From: Paracamarosporium sp. OC-R06-R3
Lineage: Eukaryota > Ascomycota > Dothideomycetes > Pleosporales > Didymosphaeriaceae
Reading direction: 5' to 3'
Assembly: GCA_019828545.1 (NCBI GenBank)
Contig: JACVRA010000137.1
Coordinates: 119,877 to 183,876, forward strand
DNA length: 64,000 nt
This document shows positions 24,054 through 33,452 of this stretch, piece after piece (the stretch's first letter is position 1; each line of letters begins with the position of its first letter). Both the position numbers and the translations under genes were made by a program. The notes beneath the pieces were generated by a model. It saw nothing but the letters and a program-made list of their open reading frames with translations, was not told the origin of the DNA and did not search any database.

Positions 24054-25320
24054 CTAGCAGTTGAGATTGATCGCTGTAGATGTCAGTTTCGGTCAAAAAT
24101 CAATCATGAAAAGATGCGACAAGCTTACCGTTAGCATATAGAGCGTACGAGTCCGCATTGTTCAACGCTTGGCTGGATGAAAGCCCGGAAGCAGCGGCGA
24201 ATCCATAACCTAGATCGTCGGTACCAGGGCTGTAAACGCCGGGAGCGTGAGTCTCTTCGTGAAGTACAGTGGTAGCCTGGTCCTGTCCATGGCAGGTGCT
24301 GGAAACGGCAGGAAGCGCAGTGAAGAAAATATCGCAGTACGTGATGAAGTTCTGCGCAGGGACAGTGTAGGCAAGCACATTTGAAGAGCAGCCATTGTAC
24401 GGGTCATTGCAGTTGGTCGTGGTCGCAGTACCAGAGCCACCGCAATCGCTCGCAACAGCTTGCAAGCGTGCCGAGACGGAGCTTTTGGTGCTTGACGACG
24501 TAGATTTGAAGTAGGTGTCGAGCTTGGTGCCAGCCGAGGCAGCCGAGGCAGCAGCAGAAGCTTGCTTCTGGCAGTTCGACAGGGCAGTTTTGATCGCAGT
24601 GAGCTTGGAGCTGGTGCAGCTGGAGCCGACGGTGGTGCGCTTAGTGATGGCCTTCGCGACAGTGGCAGCGACGGCGCCGTCAACGGTCATGGTGAGCTTG
24701 TTGGACTCGTAGTCGAGGTTTCCGGCGAGCTCAGTTGAGTTGGCTTCAGCATACGGGAGGAGGCCTTTAGCGAAGACATCAAAGTCGCCGCCATCGTTAA
24801 GCGTGTGCAGAGAAGCGGTCTCAACGGTAACCTCTTTCGTCTCGCCAGCTCCGAGAGTGAGAAAGTCATCGGAACTCAGGCCGGTGGTCAGCAGTCGGAT
24901 CTTGATGCCCTCAAAAGGAACCTTGGTGCCTGAAACTTGTGTCAAAAAGTTTCATACGATTATTGTTTGGTATAAAGGGAAATGAGACGCGAAGATGCTG
25001 TCGTTCACGTATCAAGATCTCGTGTCAAACCATCGATCTGTCGTCGACTTCTATACCTAATGTCGAGAATGAATGGACTTACTGCCACTGTTTGAATATA
25101 TGCTGACTTTCTCGACAGGGTTGGCCTCGTCCAAGAAAGTGCCTTTGCTCAACAAGTTGAGTGTCTTGTCCCCATTGTTCGTGACAGCTACCTTGACCTC
25201 AGTGTTACCTGAGGCGGAAAGAACAAGGCTCAAAGGAGACTCGCGCTTGTTGAGATTGACAGAGGCTGCGCTAACGTAGGCTGCCAGAGCCGCAATAGTG
25301 AAATGAGTGAAACCCTTCAT
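24054..25320 (-). CDS. Deuterolysin (M35 neutral protease II)
   Basis: Three exons (25083-25320, 24129-24929, 24054-24073, minus strand) give 352 aa, the standard size. Residues 1-19 are a signal peptide (AALAAYVSA core). Residues about 20-177 form the propeptide, ending at a Lys-Arg Kex2-type site (176-177). The mature enzyme is about 175 aa. The zinc site is HEETH at 303-307 (Glu304 catalytic) with the aspzincin GTDDLGY motif around 316-321. Cysteines are spaced as in secreted deuterolysins. The last exon is only 20 nt and supplies the conserved ending AINLNC, which confirms the splice. It is a secreted zinc endopeptidase for extracellular protein digestion. A TATA box lies about 113 bp upstream. 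Confidence 0.95.
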
Positions 25321-25432
25321 GGTGGAAAAAGAAGCAGTGAAGGTAAGAAAACGAATGTGAATGAACGAAGACGCTGGGCAGAAGCTGGTGATCGAAAGGA
25401 TGGCCCATTACGGCCTGAGGATGAAGCATGAC

Positions 25433-25438
25433 TATATA
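25433..25438 (-). promoter_or_regulatory. TATA box of deuterolysin gene
   Basis: TATATA within the palindromic ACTATATAGT, 113 bp before the deuterolysin start codon on the minus strand. Position and match fit a core promoter of an inducible gene. Confidence 0.55.
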
Positions 25439-26771
25439 GTGAACGGCGTCTGTGCCTTCAAGGGAGATTGACGGACCAGCTGCCTGTTTCCAGGATTACC
25501 GCGCAGCTAACCGACCGTGTTATGGAGCATGAACAATCTAGGCTTTGGCTGCAGTATGCTGGCATAAACCTTGGTGTTTCCGAGTGATGAGCTGAAGACT
25601 GTGGGGGCGTTTCCTTCGGTTTGTTTCCGAACGCACGGCAACGGCTGGTGGTAAATGATGAAGCGACGGTTATTATAGGGCTTGTGTGCACCACGGACCT
25701 TCCCCACAATCTCTGTGCTGCGCCGAGAACCCGGCGATCATCAAGAAAGTAAATTAGACGTACCAGAACGTGCTTGGCGCAAGGTGTTGTTGAGGGTTGT
25801 CGCACGCTGATAGGTCCAAGTGTGCTGTTTCCAACCGGTGTTTCACAAAGATCTGACTTCTTGTCGACCTCGATGGCTTTTGTCAGTTCGGCATCCAAAG
25901 AGAATCAGCCTGGGGCGACGTTTAGGTAGGACTGTGTATCATTGTTTCGCAAAGCCTCTGACGAACCGGTGGTTGTCGGCGGTTGAAGACGTATGTACGG
26001 TGAGCAATGATGCAAGCCACTACGAAGAACATTGCCGGACCGGCCATCGCAAGAGGCACTGCTAGAGCAGAGCCTCGCATTGCTTTTGACCCGGTCAATG
26101 CTGGAACTGGGCCCAAATGTGCTAGGAGTCGCGTACGCGGAGAGTTTCCGCGGGAGAGTAGCGTGTGAAGCCATGTTTCGAAGCCTCGCGAGATGAGATG
26201 GCAGTGACATGTGTGGGGGCACCTCGGCGGGCTGCGAACTCTTCCTCTTTGTTTCTCTTGTGACAGCCACAGCATCTTGGGTGACTGTGTGGCGAGACGG
26301 CGTGGGCGGTGCATGAAAGTGTCCTGCTCATTTCGGCCTTAATCTATCTTAGCGCTACGGTGGACATGGCTGTTTGAGGTTTCAACCCCTCTTCCCCGCC
26401 ACGCACGGGACCAATGTGACCTCCCATCTGCACATTGGCCACACCTTATATGAAGCCTTTTAGTAGCCTGGACTTGGTCGAAGACAATGAGGCAAAAAGG
26501 CATCCTTGCGCGATGGACATGTGTCCTCGCCAGGCACGGCGTTCAAGTCATCGTCTACCAACACGCTACCCATAGCTAAACTCCAAGCAAACTGGTTTCT
26601 CTGGTTATCATCCCTCAATTTTCGATCTTACAATCTGACCCTCCTGCCTCTCACAGCCTAGTCCCCGCAGCAGCACATCTTTGATACGTGCGGCCCGTAG
26701 AAAGTAGCGCACCGAAAACTTGACTACAGCCCACACTGGAAAATCGTCACGAACCCACTTCGCAACTCTCA
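25439..26771. other. Intergenic between divergent genes, 1.3 kb
   Basis: No gene is firmly supported. On the minus strand near 25922-26077 there is a 51-codon frame with one strongly hydrophobic helix (AVPLAMAGPAMFFVVACII), but no splice or family evidence backs it. The last 200 bases before 26772 are pyrimidine-rich and probably the leader of the next gene. Confidence 0.4.
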
Positions 26772-27359
26772 ATGAACGGACGAACCGCTCTGATTGCCGT
26801 TTCTGCCGTCACCCTCCTCGGCGCCATTTATTACTTCAACGGCTCCTCTTTATCTACCTTCACCATGTCCAAGTCCCATGCTGCCGAGGAAGGAGTTCCA
26901 GGCCTCGAGTTTAAGCTCTCGCAGATATCAAGAAACCCACCTTCTCTTCTAGTTACGCTTAAGAACAACAACCCTTCATCGCCGTTCACAATCTTGAAAT
27001 GGAATACGCCACTGGACCCACAAGCTGCCAACCTCGGCCTTTTCAAGCTTGTCGATGAAGAAACTGGAAAGGAAATTCCTACCGATGGTTTGAAAGTTAG
27101 CCGCCTGATGCCCCCTAGCGAGGAGGATCTGGTGACAGTTGCACCAGGAACTGAAGAGGCACACGAAGTTGTCATGAATAAGCCATGGCTGCCTAAGAAG
27201 AAGCCTGCTAAGTACAAGGTGACCGTTTCGGGAAAATTCTCTGGAGTGTGGGACAAGTACGGTGGTGATTTGAAGACGAGTGACCTGGAAGCATACGTCG
27301 ATTCTCCGTTCAGCGGCAAGCTGTTTTCGAGCAGTGAGGTGTCAATGAGAGTGGAGTGA
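26772..27359 (+). CDS. Small anchored protein resembling deuterolysin propeptide
   Basis: A single exon encodes 195 aa. Residues about 5-24 (TALIAVSAVTLLGAIYYF) are a signal anchor or uncleaved signal. An alternative start at Met32 (MSKSHAAEEG) would give a soluble cytosolic form. The rest is predicted beta-rich. By eye it aligns in order with the propeptide of the deuterolysin encoded 1.45 kb away. LLVTLKNNNPSSPFTILKWN matches the VAVTNNGDKTLNLLSKGT block, DGLKVSRLMPPSEEDLVTV matches FEGIKIRLLTTGLSSDDFLTL, and both continue with an APGT/GAGE turn and a strand. There is no HExxH and no protease domain. I infer an Ig-like or propeptide-like fold of unknown function, possibly a binding partner or inhibitor. 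Confidence 0.7.
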   Translation: MNGRTALIAVSAVTLLGAIYYFNGSSLSTFTMSKSHAAEEGVPGLEFKLSQISRNPPSLLVTLKNNNPSSPFTILKWNTPLDPQAANLGLFKLVDEETGKEIPTDGLKVSRLMPPSEEDLVTVAPGTEEAHEVVMNKPWLPKKKPAKYKVTVSGKFSGVWDKYGGDLKTSDLEAYVDSPFSGKLFSSSEVSMRVE

Positions 27360-28217
27360 AGTTAGGACAATGTCCCTTACACACGGAATGATTGCAGATC
27401 TCATCTTGTGCTCACGTTTGTTCTCGCGATGCTCCACATTTTGTTCCGTATGTTCCGTCGCACATGAATCTAGAAAGGACCTTCTGAAGCCGACCACTCG
27501 CACCTTCGCCTTCTATGTTACGAAACGAAATTTTCTCTTCTTCGCCAATCCATCATTTACGTTGATGTGCTCCCTTCTGTTACATCCCTATCATAGGCTC
27601 GTAAGGACTGTCCACCACTTTTCTCGAAGCTGTAAGCTACACTGCTTTTCTAGCATAGGGAAAAGTCGCTTCGCTCTGCATCCATAGAACCTCACTCGCT
27701 TGAGCAGAGTGATGATTGCTGGTGTGTAGTAGCGCCTCGTTGTTACCATATAGTGAAGCCAGTAATGTCATTTGTTATAGTTCAGCTATAGGTCCCTGCA
27801 AGAACATGCTGCATGTTCAATATCTATACGAGAAAACTACTGTTGAGGTCGATCCATGCGAGCTCAGCCTTACTATCACTGCATAACATTCCTTTGTGAA
27901 TCCGAGGGACGGTCTACAGTTAAACTTGGATTTTTTTTGCCTTTCAATGAGGGGCAGCTTCGCAACTAAAACAATTTCAGCTTGCGGGTGGGCCTGTGTT
28001 CATGGTTTTATGAAAGGAGAGATGTTGGAGGAGAGGTATGGGCTGATTGAAAAGGTGATGTCACTTGTGTAAACATGTTGATGTGGAGTCTTTAGTGGAT
28101 GAACATAATAGCCACCGTGATCTTGTGTCCTATTCGACCATGACAAATCGTCTCCCACTCAAAATTCTGTTACTGGAAAATTCGCTTTGCAAGCTTTGGT
28201 ATCCAGTCTTACAACTC
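27360..28217. other. Intergenic, no gene seen
   Basis: Convergent 3' flanks of the small anchored protein and the JmjC gene. Frames here lack protein features. Confidence 0.5.
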
Positions 28218-29309
28218 TCACTGCTCTTGCGCATCCTCCCTTCGTCCCTGCTGTTCAATCAATCCCACACCGCGTATGAAACAGGAGGAGGCCCAGAAAC
28301 CACCGCTAAAGTCTAGGTCGTACCAGTAGTTTACGGCGCAGCATAGTCCTTCGGCGTTGCAGGACTGGCTCACTTTGTGATACCACAGCGCAGGTAGATA
28401 GAGCATATCGCCCTCTTCCAGTGTCACTCTCAGCGGCTGTGAGTACTTCGAGAACGGTGTCGCGTTTTCTTCAGGTTTGTCCGGGTCCCATGTCGCAAAT
28501 GGGACGTACGATCCCTCATCCTCTTTCTCCGCCCCATCAACCTCAACCTCCATATGCTCCTTTTTGTGAACATTTGTTTCTGGTGGTCCGTTATATGTGT
28601 ATGTTGCTGCTAAGATGGCTTTCTCATTTACACAAGGTGCCTCGACCGGCGGCAGCAATACAAAATGCTTTTTTCCGAGCACTTGTACATACACATTCTC
28701 ATAGTTGTCCTTATGCAGGGCAGTCGTGCTTGCGCTGTTGCCCAGCCAGAAGTTTATCGCGTCGGGATCTTTCTGAAGGGCTATACGCGCCCAAGGTATG
28801 CTCGCTGGTACGTCTTTGAACAGCGTCGCGTACTCACTCCTAAGATTGTCGTTTTGCGTCTGCAGGTAATACGTTGAGCCAATCCACGAATCCTCTAACT
28901 CCTGCGCTCGGATGTTGGACTGGGCAATTTTGAATGGGAGGGTAGTCTCAAAGGGCTTCACAAAGAGGGCGCGGGAGTTTGGGAGGTGCAAGATTGAGTC
29001 TGCGTTTCCGTGCGGTGTGATTGCGACATTGATCGGTGAAGAGTGCATGACACTATCAAAGTATGTGGCATTCCAATCCTTGTGAGAGGTCCAGGAGGAG
29101 GCACCGCCTCGAACGACAAAGGGGCGGTTGCGGGCGACATAGCGCATGAACTCGAGGGCCGATGGCTCTTCAGGGAACTCATCGATGACGGTGGGGTTTA
29201 GATCGTGGTAGGTGGTTATGAGGTCTAGTATTCGATCAGGAAGGTAGGCATTATAGGCAACATGAATGGGAAGACTGAAAGTTGCTGTGCGAGAGGAAAT
29301 AGAAAGCAC
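28218..29309 (-). CDS. JMJD7-type JmjC hydroxylase
   Basis: A single exon model of 363 aa. The cupin/JmjC fold is evident: FVVRGGASSW near residue 65, FWLGNSAS, then the iron ligands His199 and Asp201 in LHKDNYENVYVQVLGKKHFVLLPP, and the distal ligand His311 in LPALWYHKVSQ. A partial NYWYDLDF motif follows. This arrangement matches JMJD7, a 2-oxoglutarate and Fe(II)-dependent oxygenase that acts as a lysyl hydroxylase on TRAFAC GTPases (DRG proteins) in animals. The same substrate here is inferred only. ATG 29309 is the first Met of the frame; the first 15 residues look unlike relatives, so an upstream splice may exist. Divergent from IMP1. Confidence 0.85.
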   Translation of the reverse strand: MLSISSRTATFSLPIHVAYNAYLPDRILDLITTYHDLNPTVIDEFPEEPSALEFMRYVARNRPFVVRGGASSWTSHKDWNATYFDSVMHSSPINVAITPHGNADSILHLPNSRALFVKPFETTLPFKIAQSNIRAQELEDSWIGSTYYLQTQNDNLRSEYATLFKDVPASIPWARIALQKDPDAINFWLGNSASTTALHKDNYENVYVQVLGKKHFVLLPPVEAPCVNEKAILAATYTYNGPPETNVHKKEHMEVEVDGAEKEDEGSYVPFATWDPDKPEENATPFSKYSQPLRVTLEEGDMLYLPALWYHKVSQSCNAEGLCCAVNYWYDLDFSGGFWASSCFIRGVGLIEQQGRREDAQEQ

Positions 29310-29600
29310 CTTTTACAGCACCGTGAAGGACTTCTTCGCCTTCACAATTCAAGGGAGCTGGCCTACACTTTGACTTCAGCCAAGGCGCAAGAACACGATT
29401 TGAATTCTTGTTCTACCTTGGAATCGCCTGTTCCGATGTATTAAGCCCTTTTATCTTTGGTTTTGCCATTGCCATGGTTTTCAAGGCTAATGCTAGAATG
29501 TTTTGTGACGTGAAGTCGGTTGCGGAGTTAAGGAGCTTGGCGCACCGAGCTCAAGCATGACACTGGAAGCTCTCGCCCAACCTTACACCATACTCACACG

Positions 29601-30341
29601 ATGCCGCCCCCACGAATACGACCGTCCCTCTACACGCTATACTTCTGCTCCAAGGCTCCGCAGCCTCAATCTACCTTCTTTTTCCAGCAGATTCATGGCC
29701 GGCAACCGAGCGCCCTCTCCACCCTTCTCTCTGGCATTCGAATACACCACTCAAGTGTCCTTCCATCGTCCGTCCGCACGGTAACATGGTATCTCAAAAC
29801 CACCGCCAAAGTCTTCCTCACCATTCACCTCTTCATGACCTACATCGGTCACATTGGTCCCACGCATGGCATTTCCATGGTGCCCACGATCCCGCACTCG
29901 TACCGCTCCTCCCCTTACATCTTCACCTCGCACCTGCACCGACACGGCCGGAACATCGCCGTCGGTGACGTTATCACGTACACTACGCCTATGAAGACCT
30001 CCACCATTGGCTGTAAGCGGGTCGTCGGTATGCCTGGTGATTTTGTTTCCATCATAAGCCAAGGAAGGGGGAACGAAGACCTGGATAAGAGAGACGAGGA
30101 AGGCGATTGGGCAAATGTGAAGGAAGAGATTGTGAGGGTACCGGAAGGGCATTGTTGGCTTGCGGGAGACAATTTGGAGTGGAGTAGGGATAGTAGAGTG
30201 TTTGGGGCTGTGCCACTAAATTTGGTGAAGGGTAAGGTACTGGCTGTTGTGTGGCCGCCCAGCGCGTGGAAGACGTTGGGCGGGAGTGAGGGTTTGAGGG
30301 ATGCACTGGATTTAGAGTATGAACCTGTCGTGACACGGTGA
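29601..30341 (+). CDS. IMP1: Mitochondrial inner membrane protease subunit 1
   Basis: A single exon encodes 246 aa of the S26 signal peptidase family. Catalytic Ser92 sits in GISMVPT and Lys139 in GCKRVVGMPGD, 47 residues apart (yeast Imp1 has 44). The C-terminal signature GDNLEWSRDSRVFGAVP confirms the eukaryotic IMP1 branch. A hydrophobic helix (residues about 68-85) precedes the serine and anchors the enzyme, with the active site facing the intermembrane space. IMP1 matures cytochrome oxidase subunit 2 and other sorted proteins. The N-terminal 55 residues are longer than in yeast and rich in Ser, Arg and Pro, as in a presequence. Divergent from the JmjC gene with 291 bp between starts. Confidence 0.92.
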   Translation: MPPPRIRPSLYTLYFCSKAPQPQSTFFFQQIHGRQPSALSTLLSGIRIHHSSVLPSSVRTVTWYLKTTAKVFLTIHLFMTYIGHIGPTHGISMVPTIPHSYRSSPYIFTSHLHRHGRNIAVGDVITYTTPMKTSTIGCKRVVGMPGDFVSIISQGRGNEDLDKRDEEGDWANVKEEIVRVPEGHCWLAGDNLEWSRDSRVFGAVPLNLVKGKVLAVVWPPSAWKTLGGSEGLRDALDLEYEPVVTR

Positions 30342-30726
30342 GAGTCAAGGAAAAAGAAATGATGATATCCTTTGGGATAACGAAGGCATTGTGTAATCTG
30401 GTGTTGGGTCGCACTTGTTAGGTTCGCACGATAGACGACTGCTTTCACGAAAGGTTAGCCGCGCAGAAAACGGAACGAAAACTGAACATATTTTCAGGAA
30501 CCACATGAAGGAAGAAGGTACGGTCACCTGTAAAAACTAAGATAGATTCTAACGCATCGTGTTGTAGCTTGTCATTAGGGTTAGACTTAATCAAAGACAG
30601 GAGAAGTGTATTGATAATTAAGAATTATGGGTATCTCGTCTAAAACACACCACAACGCATACTCGTGCTCGGAAGGCACCGAACAATCAAATGCGTTTCA
30701 AGATCTCCCTGGCGCCTAACTTCCCT
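30342..30726. other. Convergent 3' flanks, no gene
   Basis: 385 bp between the convergent ends of IMP1 and the EH-domain gene; presumably shared terminator DNA. Confidence 0.5.
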
Positions 30727-33107
30727 CTAACTCAGTGGATTTCTGACATGTGGTTTATGCGACTTATGAGAATGTCGGTCGCCAACCTTGACTTTCACGC
30801 CCGTCGCTCCTCTTACGCTTCCCCACACGCTCTCACTGACTTTGATCGGCAGCTTTCTGCCCTTTAGTCTCTGATCGATCAGCCACATGCCCACTACAAA
30901 CTCCTCCCTCTTCAATCTTCCAATCGCCCTACTGTCGACCAGATCCCACACCTCCTCAAGAACGTGTTCCGGTAGGCGACTTCTGCTCCAGATCTCCTTT
31001 GTAGCTAGGTTCAGCACATCAAGGGATGCATCCTCGTCCGAATGAAGATGAGGGACGCGAGATGATGCGCGAGACGACGCGCGAGATCCCGGCGGCGAAG
31101 ACGACAAGGGGATGAAGAGGCCTTTGTTGGCTGCCCACACGCCTTCGTAACGCTTGCGTTCACGCTCTGTGACCTGATCACGCCAGCGTTTGCGGGTTCC
31201 TTCGTGATGCTTGTTTGGGTGCTTGCGGCCCATTCCCATGATTCGCGTACCTTTGCGCTTATATTTTTCGTTTTCCTCCTCATCCGATGAAGAAGAAGGC
31301 TCTTTGCGCATTGTTGCTCTCAGCTTACCAGCCGGTTGCGATCTCGGTTTTGGTGGCGATGGAGAGCGACCAAAAGGCGAATGATTAAAGTGATGTCTGC
31401 GTGCCGGTAGAGGCGGTGTTGCCGTCAGAGAAGGGCCTGGAGAAAGGTGGATAGAGGATGGTCGAGCTGGTGAAACGTTCCGAGAGGAGGCCAGAGCGGC
31501 TCCCATGATGGCACTGGATAGACTTTCGCCTGTCATGTGTTTCGTAATCGTTCTTGCAGATTCACGTTGATAATTTGAATGATAGACCATGCTGGTCGGG
31601 GTAGATGTTCCGGATACCGATGCTCGCCGAGGAGGGGTAAATTGCGTGGGAGGAGGAAGCGGAGAAGCAGGTTTCGATTGAGCGTGAGCGCGGGTAGGTG
31701 ATGGTATGGACAATGGTGTAGCGGTGCTTGGCCTGGATGGAGTACGTTTTGGCTCATGCGTTGGTCTCGCTGCGCGCCGTGGTGGTGGTATGGTGGGTTT
31801 GGGCTTTGGCTTCTCTTCCTGCGTTTCCTGAGCAGACACGAAGGACGACGGAGATGACGGCGTTTCATGGTGGCTCAGAGATGAAGACAGTCGTCTATTG
31901 TGGCGTGAAACAGGTCGCGTCATGTCCTCAGACTAAGCAACGGGTCAGTGTACGATTAGATTGATGACAAGTTATGGCATAGATCTGAGAGCGTAACCTT
32001 CTCGACGTCAATCTACGTACCTGTGGACGAGTGGATGAATCTTTCTTTGGCGGTGGCTTCGGGCGGACGTTCACTGCTCTAACAGCTACCGTCTCTGAAG
32101 TCTTCGGCACCAACGGAGGAAACCCAAAAGTATCTTTTCGCAGATTCTTGAAGCCTGTATTATCGGCAACCCCGTCAGTGGATTGCGGCGGATCAGATAG
32201 TGGCTTCGGTTTCGGTTTTACAGGAGGAGGTGTCCTAGTCCGCTGCCTCTCCAAAGGCTCGCCATCTTTTGGTTCAGGGGGCATTCTGAAAGCACGCTGT
32301 GGCTTGGGTGACCGTACGGGAGTCGGAGACTTCTGATAGGCTGTCGGGTTCTGCTCAAACATGTGTACCAGCGAGCTGGTGGGCGGGATGGGCGTCTCAT
32401 CCGTGGGTCTGTCCAGGCCTGCGTGCTTTGCTCGTGCAAAGGCAATGGGGTCGGTCTTGACCTCGTTCCTTTTCATCTTCGGCACGTTTTGCTGCCTCGA
32501 ATCTAGCCGCGCCAGCACATTTCCTACACTTCCAGGCAGGGGGAGTACATCCCGTTCGCTGGTCTCTCTCTCCGTCATGGTGGGCGTTGTTGTAGTTTGA
32601 GGAACCGGTTTCATGGGACTGTATCGTGCAGCGGCAAGCTTCGCAGCTATGTTTGAGGGAGAGGGCACAAGCTCGCCGGAGCTCTCTTCAGGTACTGCTA
32701 GAGTACTGGTGCTACTAGATTTGCCTGACATGAATCACGGTCAGCAGAGCCCCTGGACGTGTTACCAAGTCATGACAGAAGAGCCACAACATACTCAGCG
32801 ATTGCATGGGCGAGGCATATGGCCTGGCAATGCTCCTCGCGCTCCCGCCCGTCCAATCCCTCCTCAGCGGTGTCGTAGTGCCCGAAGACGTCGTGTTCCG
32901 CGGCGTTCCACCTGTGCCTACTTTGGAAGCTGCGAGGAGGGCACCATTGCTCCCGCCTGTGTACGTGTTTACCTGAGGTTTCTGCTTTACGGGCGGCTTC
33001 GAAAAGGCTGACGACGCACCGCGCAGGGCGGCATTCCGGACATTGTACTGCGTGTCGCCGGTACCTTGCGGGGCAAGAGGGCTGTTGCGGGCGCTGGCTG
33101 AGCTCAT
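30727..33107 (-). CDS. IRS4: IRS4/TAX4-type EH-domain protein
   Basis: Three exons (32795-33107, 32021-32724, 30727-31926, minus strand) give 738 aa. Most of the protein is disordered and rich in Pro, Ser, Lys and Arg with many PPxxP-like and phosphorylatable stretches. The C-terminal about 100 residues form an EH domain: DVLNLATKEIWSRSRLPEHV, the EF-hand-like VWDLVDSRAIGRLKREEFVV and GMWLIDQRLKGRKLP, a phrase typical of Irs4/Tax4. In yeast these proteins control phosphatidylinositol 4,5-bisphosphate levels by activating the 5-phosphatase Inp51, and affect cell-wall integrity, autophagy and rDNA silencing. The gene is divergent from LIG4, with 345 bp between the starts. Confidence 0.88.
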
Positions 33108-33452
33108 CGAGTGCCCATTGGATGGAGAGAAAGAGCAGATGCGGCGGAGCTAGAGAATAAGGGTCGTGCTGCCTGCATGTGGATAGCAGCAGCTCTAGAA
33201 AGCAGAACAACGCAACCTGAACGAGAGACTGAGGTGAAAGGGCGTCGATGGTCAGCGGTGGTGACGGCAGACAAAGCACAGCCAGCGCCGAGCACGATGC
33301 CTGGTGCCTGACACTTCAGGCCAATGCAATTTGGCCTTCACGTGATTACGTGAGCCGGCGCGCGCGTCTGGCGTTGTTGCCTGCGCCGCGCCGCAACAAC
33401 GACAGATGCCGTCCGCTCAAAACTTTCTTCCTTCAACCCTGATGCATTCATC
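33108..33452. promoter_or_regulatory. Shared IRS4 / LIG4 promoter region
   Basis: 345 bp separate the two start codons. No other gene fits. A bidirectional promoter is inferred from layout only. Confidence 0.5.

Noticed and set aside
25922..26077. 51-aa single-helix membrane microprotein on the minus strand
   Set aside because: One hydrophobic helix in an otherwise unsupported frame; no splice or conservation evidence.
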